Below, piece after piece: positions 23,580-29,051 of a DNA stretch of 29,051 nucleotides. The DNA is from CAZFAP01 sp964516325 (lineage in GTDB: Bacteria > Auribacterota > JABMQX01). The DNA is taken from the NCBI GenBank assembly GCA_964516325.1, contig CAZFAP010000042.1:1-29051 (forward strand), read 5' to 3'. A program made the translations under genes and the position numbers. The notes beneath the pieces were generated by a model. It was not told where the DNA came from, ran no database searches, and saw nothing but the letters and a program-made list of their open reading frames with translations. Each line of letters begins with the position of its first letter. Positions within the stretch are counted from its first letter, which is position 1.

Positions 23580-23840
23580 AAGAACCGAGGCCGGTCAAGC
23601 CGGGCCTGCTGTTTAGCTCGTGGGCCCCGGTTACCCGAGAGGCCATCTATGAGAAGTAGTGCCTCAGTTATGGGCGGCGACCCCCCTGCGGGGTGGGGGC
23701 CCGTCAGTAGGAAGGATGGAACCGCAGATGAACGCAGATGCACGCAGATGAGAAACAGGGGAGGGCTGAGTCGCCCCGGTGGGTCGGACTCTTGCCGGGT
23801 CGTTCCCCGTAACCGAGGGATTACGATTCAGTTCCCAAAA
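23580..23840 (+). ncRNA. Candidate structured RNA or long leader
   Basis: Downstream of the TATAAT box at 23567 I can draw a long-range stem between ccccggttac (23625-23634) and gtaaccgaggg (23809-23819). It continues inward as acccgagag (23633-23641) against 23788-23800, plus a local hairpin around 23680-23705. Such rod-like folding over about 200 bases resembles 6S-type RNAs in outline, but I cannot match the conserved sequence. A repeat copy lies in its apical part. It might instead be a leader of the downstream gene. This is hypothesis only. Confidence 0.25.
23719..23752 (+). repeat. Dispersed repeat, copy E (short)
   Basis: Three successive 10-base units of cgcagatg plus two variable bases follow an aac start. 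This is one arm of the inner hairpin only, without outer acaggat arms, so it is the shortest copy in the window. Confidence 0.75.
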
Positions 23841-23864
23841 CGCCCTTTCGTAGAAAGAATATCT

Positions 23865-26273
23865 GTGAGAAAAACCTTCAGGACACTGAAAATAGCCGCT
23901 GCAATCCTGCTGATAGGCGCCGTCTGGGCGTGTTTTGCGAATCACGGGCACTCAGCCACCACGCGCCGCCCAACTGCCGGGACCGAACGGGTCGTTTACC
24001 TTGTCTCCGACCTGCCGACCTTTCTTCACTACCTCAGCATGTGGGACGGCGATCGCCGCTTCCCAATTTTCATGGCCCGCGACCGGTACTTCGACAGATT
24101 CGTTCGAGCTTACAAGCCGGATAAGGTGCTGAAGGTGAGTGCCAAGGAATTGGGCCGCGTTGACCACGACCTCCTGCGCGCCGCAGTTTGTGCCGCGTGG
24201 GGGGAGGAGACTATCGAGGACTTTCCTCGCGGCGTTTCCGTGAAGGAGTGCAAAAGGCGCCTGGACATACCTGGGAAGAAACCCGCTGGCATAGTGTTGA
24301 CTCACACGGACGCCAAACAACTCCCAGCCGCTTTGGCTTTAGCGGCGGCTCACCGCCAAGTTCTCGACTTCTTGAACGTCCCGTCTTCTGTCCAGAAGGT
24401 GAAACTTGCTGGCGCCATGTCTTTCGAGCAGAAGGAGACCGTCAGAAAGGCAGTCATTGAGACCATCGAGCAGTGGGGCTACGAATATAGAAGCCTCGGC
24501 GACGAAATGGATTTCATTACCCTGGCTCTCGACTTCCCGATCGGCTATATGGGGACGGATTCCGCGACGGGCACGCAGCAGCGGCTCTGCCTTGACGATG
24601 GCATCAACCGGCTCACCCCGGACGGTTCCCCGCCCTCCGGCAGCGAAAATAAGAAAGACGAGAAGGACAAGGCCGAAAAGCGGGGGCATTGCTATGCATA
24701 CGTGGGGAGGCTGCTTGAGGCGGAAGAGGGGATGTCCCTGTATCAGGCTATGTGCAGCATTTTTCTGGACACGCGGAACGCCCTGTATTTCGACCGGTGG
24801 CCGGAGAAGTGGGGGCTTCGCTGCCAGGAGGGAGCGTGGGTCATGCAGACGAGGCTTCATTCGACCGTCGTCAAAACGAATGACTCCTCGATGGCAAAGT
24901 GGCGGCAGCTCGTCGGGAAGCTCAATCCCTTCGGCTTCGTTCACGTCAACTCCGCGGGCGGAGCAAAAGACTGGGGCGACGGCAAGGTCTCTGACATCCC
25001 CGAAAGCATCCCGACCATAGTCTATTTCGCCCATAGCTTCTCCGCGTCCGACCCTTACGACGAGACGACGATTGCGGGAAAGTGGCTTCGCAATGGCGCC
25101 TACATCTATTTCGGGGCGATGTCGGAGCCGTTCGCCCAATCCTTTAATATGGCCAGGACGGTCGCCGTTTCTGCCGTCGCTGGTGAACCTCTTGGCAAGG
25201 CTTTTCAGGCGAAGGAAATGCTCCACCAGCGATTCAGTTTTCCCTGGAAGCAGATTTACATCGGAGACCCTTTGCACCGGATTGAGCTCGGCGATGACAG
25301 AGATGAATCGCAGACCTCCCGCAAGTTCCGGCAGGGGATACGCGCGATACGGGAAGCGGACCTTGGGACCGCAATAGAGACTCTGGAGGAGGCTCTGGAA
25401 GGGGCGGAGAACGCCGCCGAAAGGCAGCTTATCTGGCAAGTGCTGAACAAGACCTTCCGACTACGTTTTTTCACGATCCGAACGGGAAGGGCGCCCCCAA
25501 AATCCCATCTCGACGCTTTCTTCATTGACTCGTGGTATAACGACACGCACTACCCGAACGGCGAACCTGCCGCCGCCGTTGCTCTGAACTCGAGGTTGAA
25601 CCTGTTTCTGATCGAGCTCTTGCGCCTCTACGAAGGTCTTTACCGGACGATCGAGAATAGGCCGCGCCTCAAAGAGTTTTTGGCGGCCGAGATCGAAAAA
25701 ACGAAGAAGGAGGCGACCTTTGCGAAAATCTGGCTGTGCGTGGGGCCGTTCACGGAGGCCGAGGAAGCCAGCGCCGACAACCCATTCCGTCCTGAAAAAG
25801 CCCTTCGGCTCGCCGCGACCTGGGATACAACCGCTGGCAAAATCGGCTGGCAGGCGAACATGGTCAACCCCGAGAACAATTACCTTGACCTTGCGGCGCT
25901 TTACAAGGGCAATAACTCCATAATCTATGTGGCGTATTTTCCGGTCGTGCAGAGGGACAAAAGCATTGCGGCTCGGCTGCACGTCTCCGCCACGGACCGG
26001 GCGGAGGCCTGGCTCAATAACGCCACGGTCGCTTCCGTCTCAGGCACGGGCGATCAACGAGGGAAGGAGGAAGCCGTTGACCTCGAACTCAAGCCCGGAG
26101 AGAATTTGCTTCTCTTGAAACTGTTCAGAAAAGGCGAGCGTTGTGGGCTTACTGCGAGGCTCACTGACCCGAAAGGACAGTACCTCGAGGACGTTTCATA
26201 CTCAGACGTGGTCGTGAAGCTCAGCGCAGCAGGGGTACAAATTGACCCCGAACGATGGCGATTGGGGAAGTGA
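23865..26273 (+). CDS. Large exported protein with C25/caspase-like core and galactose-binding-like C-terminus
   Basis: The protein has 802 residues. GTG 23865 opens VRKTFRTLKIAAAILLIGAVWACFANHG, a signal peptide with a weak lipobox at VWAC. The core has features of gingipain/C25-type and related caspase-hemoglobinase proteins: FVHVNSAGGAKDW (H about 360), then IPTIVYFAHSFSASDP, then TIAGKWLRNGAYIYFGAMSEP and, near 460-472, PWKQIYIGDPLHR, which matches the GDP-L closing motif of the fold. The expected nucleophile cysteine after the strand is not present (YFAHSFSAS), so this may be a non-peptidase. Residues about 620-782 (WLNNATVASVSG...KPGENLLLLKLF) resemble a galactose-binding-like sandwich. 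Repeat copy F follows directly. Function unknown. Confidence 0.7.
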   Translation: MRKTFRTLKIAAAILLIGAVWACFANHGHSATTRRPTAGTERVVYLVSDLPTFLHYLSMWDGDRRFPIFMARDRYFDRFVRAYKPDKVLKVSAKELGRVDHDLLRAAVCAAWGEETIEDFPRGVSVKECKRRLDIPGKKPAGIVLTHTDAKQLPAALALAAAHRQVLDFLNVPSSVQKVKLAGAMSFEQKETVRKAVIETIEQWGYEYRSLGDEMDFITLALDFPIGYMGTDSATGTQQRLCLDDGINRLTPDGSPPSGSENKKDEKDKAEKRGHCYAYVGRLLEAEEGMSLYQAMCSIFLDTRNALYFDRWPEKWGLRCQEGAWVMQTRLHSTVVKTNDSSMAKWRQLVGKLNPFGFVHVNSAGGAKDWGDGKVSDIPESIPTIVYFAHSFSASDPYDETTIAGKWLRNGAYIYFGAMSEPFAQSFNMARTVAVSAVAGEPLGKAFQAKEMLHQRFSFPWKQIYIGDPLHRIELGDDRDESQTSRKFRQGIRAIREADLGTAIETLEEALEGAENAAERQLIWQVLNKTFRLRFFTIRTGRAPPKSHLDAFFIDSWYNDTHYPNGEPAAAVALNSRLNLFLIELLRLYEGLYRTIENRPRLKEFLAAEIEKTKKEATFAKIWLCVGPFTEAEEASADNPFRPEKALRLAATWDTTAGKIGWQANMVNPENNYLDLAALYKGNNSIIYVAYFPVVQRDKSIAARLHVSATDRAEAWLNNATVASVSGTGDQRGKEEAVDLELKPGENLLLLKLFRKGERCGLTARLTDPKGQYLEDVSYSDVVVKLSAAGVQIDPERWRLGK

Positions 26274-26303
26274 CGTGGTTGCGAGAAGTCGAACCTTAGA
26301 AGA

Positions 26304-26391
26304 ATTTTGACAGGATAACAGGATTGACAGGATTGTCCCCTTGCGCCATATCCTGTTCATCCTGTAAATCCTGTCCAAAGAAAATTCACCC
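26304..26391 (-). repeat. Dispersed repeat, copy F
   Basis: This 88-base copy is nearly identical to copy C and in the same orientation as C and D. It fills most of the gap between the exported protein gene and araD, ending 39 bases before the araD start codon. Confidence 0.9.
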
Positions 26392-26430
26392 TTGCGGAAT
26401 CATCTTACACTCTGAGAGGGCGATTCAATC

Positions 26431-27081
26431 ATGCTGGAGGACCTGAAGAAACTGATCTGCAAGCTGAACCTGGAACTCCCGCGGCGGGGGCTTGTCGCAT
26501 GGACGAGCGGGAACGTCAGCGGAAGAGACCCCAAAACCGGTTACGTAGCCGTAAAGCCGAGCGGCGTCCTTTACGAGGACCTGACGCCGGAAAAGATTGT
26601 AATCGTTGACCTCGAGGGGAAAATCGTGGAAGGGAGGATGAAGCGCTCCGTGGACACCGCCACTCACCTTTACATCTACCGCCACATGCCGCAGGTGAAC
26701 GGCATCGTTCACACGCACTCCAACTACGCGACAGCCTTCGCCGCTCTTGGGCGCCCCATACCCGTCTATCTGACCGCCATCGCCGATGAGTTCGGCTGTG
26801 AGATACCGTGCGGCGGCTACGCCCCTATCGGGGGAGAGGAGATTGGAAGAGAGGTTGTAAAGGCAATCGGCGATTCGCTGGCGGTTCTGATGAAAAATCA
26901 CGGCGTTTTCACAGTGGGCACCGATCCCCTCAGCGCTGTGAAAGCCGCCGTAATGGTCGAGGACGTCGCCAAGACGGTCTTCCTGGCCCTGCTCCTCGGC
27001 AAGCCGGACGAGATTCCGCCCGACGAAGTGCGGCGGTTGCACGAGAGATATGTTCGGAAATATGGACAGGTGGACGACTAA
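26431..27081 (+). CDS. araD: L-ribulose-5-phosphate 4-epimerase (class II aldolase family)
   Basis: The protein has 216 residues. It is expected to interconvert L-ribulose 5-phosphate and D-xylulose 5-phosphate in pentose use. The N-terminus (MLEDLKKL...LELPRRGLV) parallels E. coli AraD. Visible signatures are TSGNVSG (25-31), KPSGVLYEDLTP, DTATHLYIYR, VHTHSNYAT with metal ligands H94 and H96, AIADEF with D119 in the catalytic-aspartate position, PCGGYAPIG, and NHGVFTVG (H157, third ligand). The phosphate-binding stretch reads KRSVD where E. coli has KPSSD, so one serine is missing. The C-terminus (ERYVRKYGQVDD) is shorter than the E. coli tail. Start 26431 has GAGAGGGC upstream. A fuculose aldolase is less likely because of the AD-x-F and R-K-Y-G features. 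Confidence 0.85.
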   Translation: MLEDLKKLICKLNLELPRRGLVAWTSGNVSGRDPKTGYVAVKPSGVLYEDLTPEKIVIVDLEGKIVEGRMKRSVDTATHLYIYRHMPQVNGIVHTHSNYATAFAALGRPIPVYLTAIADEFGCEIPCGGYAPIGGEEIGREVVKAIGDSLAVLMKNHGVFTVGTDPLSAVKAAVMVEDVAKTVFLALLLGKPDEIPPDEVRRLHERYVRKYGQVDD

Positions 27082-27102
27082 TCCCCTAAGATGAAATCGG
27101 GT

Positions 27103-27277
27103 GAATTTTCTTTGGACAGGATTTACAGGATGAAGACGATGGGAGATTAACCGCGGATGCACGCAGATACACGCGGATATTCAGTTTTCCATCCATCTGC
27201 GTTCATCTGCGGTTCCTGATCATCCGGTCAATCCTGTTATCCTGTCAAAATTCTTGTCCGGCGCCGTCTCGGCGCTG
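27103..27277 (+). repeat. Nested-hairpin dispersed repeat, copy G (full)
   Basis: The core (27103-27253) runs from gaattttctttggacagg through the inner hairpin to tgtcaaaattc. The extension to 27277 (ccggcgccgtctcggcgctg) is the complement of the flank of copy D. The gttcatctgc unit count is one lower than in copy B. It fills the gap between araD and the DUF6599 gene. Confidence 0.85.
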
Positions 27278-27352
27278 CGGGGAAACAGGTGGGTTGACTG
27301 ATTCGGTTTTCGGCGAAGGTCGAAGGTCGTGCAGCAAGAGAGAAAGAGTCCT

Positions 27353-28450
27353 ATGAGAAATGGCAATTTGAGGTTCCCTATCACCCTGCTGATGACAGGG
27401 TTGCTGGCAGTAGTCGTGTTCGGTTGTCGGAAGGACGAAGGGACGTCAACAGCGGAACCCGAAGAACCGGGAGCAGCCCCAACGGATAAAGAGGGCATCG
27501 CAGCTTATGAAGCGATTTTGCCCGCAGGCGCCGTCCCTTCAGCCTGGGAACAAAGCGGCCCGGTGAGAGTCTATCCGGGCAAGAAACTTTATGACTCGAT
27601 TGACGGCGCCGCGGACAGGTTCTTCCAGTACACCTTCCGCGAGCAATATGTGGTCGGCAACGCATCGAAAGACCCGGGAAAGAACGTTGACGTTGAAGTG
27701 TATGACATGGGCAACCCGGAGGATGCCTTCGGCATTTTCTCCTGCCACGATAACATCATGTCGCAGCGGGCGAACATCGGGTTGGCGGGGGTGGTCTCGG
27801 AGGTGAACCTCGATTTCTGCCAGGGGAAGTATTTCGTACGCCTTCAGGCAAAAGGATTCGAGGGCGGAGAAGCGGACAAGCCGCTGCGGGCGTTTGCGGA
27901 AGCTATGGCAGGAAACATCAAGCCTCCCGCTGAACTCCCCGAACTCGTCCGGTGCCTCCCTGAAGGCCATGTCGCCGGAACGGTCCTCTTCTTCCACACC
28001 GGTCAGACTCTGAACGAGAAGAGGTACATCGCCGAGGAGAATGTCTTTCAACTCGACGAGAAGACAAAGGGCGTCCTGGCGGCTTACAGTTCCGAGGAAA
28101 AGAAAAGCGAGGACTTCAGTCTGAAACTGGAGAAGGACATTGTGTTCTTGCTTGAGTATTCGGACAAGGACAAAGCCCAGTCGGCGAGGACAAGTTACAT
28201 CAAGCACCTTCAGAAGGTGGTCGAAGACTCGCGTGCTGAGGGGCAGCCCGAAAGCGGAAGACTCCAACTCATCGGTTTTCCGCAGGAACCTTTGGAGATT
28301 TACCAGCTTTATAAGGGCGAGGGAGCAGAGAAACATGTAGCGAGCATTGTGCACGTCTTTCGGAACTTCGTTTTCGGCATCTGGGAAGTCACGACGGAGG
28401 AAAAAGCCAAAGGTATCCTCAAGAGAATTGCGGATGACTTGAGGCGCTGA
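27353..28450 (+). CDS. DUF6599-family lipoprotein
   Basis: The protein has 365 residues. ATG 27353 (rather than GTG 27329) starts MRNGNLRFPITLLMTGLLAV, a lipoprotein signal with lipobox VFGC, so it is anchored to a membrane by its lipidated cysteine. The mature region carries the DUF6599 pattern: KLYDSIDGAADRFFQYTF, then VDVEVYDMGNPEDAFGIFS. The second half has a related alpha/beta layout around FLLEYSDKDKAQSARTSYIKHLQKV and IYQLYKGEG. Function is unknown. The next gene, a TAT-exported DUF362 protein, begins 22 bases downstream on the same strand, so the pair probably forms an operon; such pairs are familiar to me from environmental genomes, which is recollection, not proof. Repeat copy G replaces most of the upstream region. 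Confidence 0.8.
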   Translation: MRNGNLRFPITLLMTGLLAVVVFGCRKDEGTSTAEPEEPGAAPTDKEGIAAYEAILPAGAVPSAWEQSGPVRVYPGKKLYDSIDGAADRFFQYTFREQYVVGNASKDPGKNVDVEVYDMGNPEDAFGIFSCHDNIMSQRANIGLAGVVSEVNLDFCQGKYFVRLQAKGFEGGEADKPLRAFAEAMAGNIKPPAELPELVRCLPEGHVAGTVLFFHTGQTLNEKRYIAEENVFQLDEKTKGVLAAYSSEEKKSEDFSLKLEKDIVFLLEYSDKDKAQSARTSYIKHLQKVVEDSRAEGQPESGRLQLIGFPQEPLEIYQLYKGEGAEKHVASIVHVFRNFVFGIWEVTTEEKAKGILKRIADDLRR

Positions 28451-28472
28451 TTCCAAAAGGAGAAGTGGAGTC

Positions 28473-29051
28473 ATGTCGGGCAAAATCAGCAGAAGGGAAT
28501 TCGTGAAGGTCGCTGGCGCGGCGGGAGCAGGTTTCTATACATTTGGAATTCTCGGTTGCAGGAAGAAGCCCAGGGAGCTTCATCCCCGCTCTGTGCGACC
28601 GAATTCTCTGGGCGACAGAATCTTCGTCGGAAAAGGCGATGACATTCGGTCCGTTGTGCGAGCGGTCATCGAGAAGATGGGCGGAATGTCCTCCCTGGTT
28701 CACAAGGGGGACGTTGTGGCTCTCAAGCCGAACATTGGCTGGACAACCCGCCCGGAACTCGGCGCCTGCACAAACCCGGAGGTCGTGGCGGCTGTCGTGG
28801 AGCTTTGCTATGAAGCCGGCGCCAAAACGGTGAGAGTCTTTGACAGGGGCTGCCGCGACGACCGGATAAGTTACCGCCAAAGCGGCATCGCAGACGCGGC
28901 GAAGAAAGCAGGGGCGGAAGTTTCGTTCGTGGACAAAAGGCGTTTCTACGAGGTGCCCATAGGAAAAGGGAAAAAACTGAAAAGCTGGCCCATTTATGAG
29001 GATGCAGTGAAGGCGGACGTGCTCATAAATATCCCCGTCGCAAAGGTTCAT
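28473..29051 (+). CDS. DUF362 protein with TAT lipoprotein signal (partial, runs off the edge)
   Basis: The first 193 residues are present; the gene continues past 29051. ATG 28473 follows AAGGAG and GTGGAG sites. The N-terminus MSGKISRREFVKVAGAAGAG is a twin-arginine signal with SRREFVK and then FGILGC, a lipobox, so a folded, probably lipidated exported protein is expected. DUF362 features follow: GDVVALKPNIGW, TNPEVVAAVVELCYEAGAKTV, VRVFDRG, and KADVLINIPVAKVH. Family members often carry ferredoxin-like iron-sulfur domains further on, which cannot be checked here. It lies 22 bases after the DUF6599 gene. No metal-binding CxxCxxC is present in the visible part. Confidence 0.9.
   Translation, partial: MSGKISRREFVKVAGAAGAGFYTFGILGCRKKPRELHPRSVRPNSLGDRIFVGKGDDIRSVVRAVIEKMGGMSSLVHKGDVVALKPNIGWTTRPELGACTNPEVVAAVVELCYEAGAKTVRVFDRGCRDDRISYRQSGIADAAKKAGAEVSFVDKRRFYEVPIGKGKKLKSWPIYEDAVKADVLINIPVAKVH

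Larger units (their letters stand above)
23464..23864. other. Divergent spacer with TATAAT box, repeat copy E and possible RNA
   Basis: This 401-base gap has a perfect TATAAT at 23567-23572 but no good -35 box. It also holds a structured GC-rich stretch and dispersed repeat copy E. The open frame crossing it on the plus strand is not a credible coding region: the translation is Arg/Gly/Pro-rich and passes through the repeat. Confidence 0.6.

Noticed and set aside
23580..23840. Definite assignment as 6S RNA, tmRNA, RNase P RNA or a known riboswitch
   Set aside because: None of the conserved sequence signatures I can recall is present; only the general fold outline supports an RNA.
23544..23864. 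N-terminal extension of the C25-like protein by 107 residues
   Set aside because: The extension is Arg/Gly/Pro-rich, crosses a dispersed repeat and a structured stretch, and puts the signal peptide in the middle of the protein.

Overview
The window reads as a chromosomal segment of an uncultivated, moderately GC-rich bacterium. No 16S rRNA, tRNA or ribosomal protein is present to place it. The signs pointing to a PVC-like or other environmental candidate-phylum lineage are very large secreted proteins with CotH, lamin-tail, chitobiase-C and thrombospondin-3-type calcium repeats, DUF6599 and DUF362 proteins, a polytopic GT-C-like membrane protein, and unusually dense short dispersed repeats. 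This placement is inference. Nothing looks like phage, a plasmid, a CRISPR array or a transposase-bearing IS element.

Layout. 266-2515 (+) is a GT-C-like membrane protein with a C-terminal sandwich domain. 2741-7606 (+) is a 1621-residue secreted CotH-kinase/lamin-tail protein. It converges on 7754-12277 (-), a 1507-residue secreted protein whose metalloprotease, vWA and sandwich domains resemble animal CLCA proteins. After a hairpin-rich divergent spacer come three exported proteins of unknown function (12760-16282, +); the first two are translationally coupled. 16290-18056 (-) holds the housekeeping set sua5/tsaC, ywlE-type phosphatase and rpiB, an order also known from Bacillus. 18258-20016 is a scarred, repeat-rich zone with a truncated spermidine-synthase/MFS fragment, a TPR-like ORF split from its continuation by an in-frame TGA, and several palindromes. 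20017-22140 (-) encodes an SLT-like protein without its catalytic Glu and an exported HELTH metalloprotease. 22384-23463 (-) is a DUF4432/aldose-epimerase-like protein. It diverges from 23865-26273 (+), a large exported protein with a C25/caspase-like core. Their spacer has a TATAAT box and a possible structured RNA. The right end has araD (26431-27081), a DUF6599 lipoprotein (27353-28450) and the start of a TAT-exported DUF362 protein that runs off the window.

The most notable structure is the repeat content. (1) A family of nested imperfect hairpins built from acaggat-type and cgcagat-type units occurs seven times. Most copies sit in gaps between genes, but one is read in frame just behind the signal peptide of the metalloprotease at 20692-22140. 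(2) A GGGGAC...GTCCCC palindrome family occurs four times. Two copies are read in frame inside the two largest plus-strand genes at the left, recalling Rickettsia palindromic elements. (3) Other hairpins lie in the 12278-12759 and 19451-20016 spacers. Annotated genes elsewhere in this genome should be checked for peptide insertions from the same sources.
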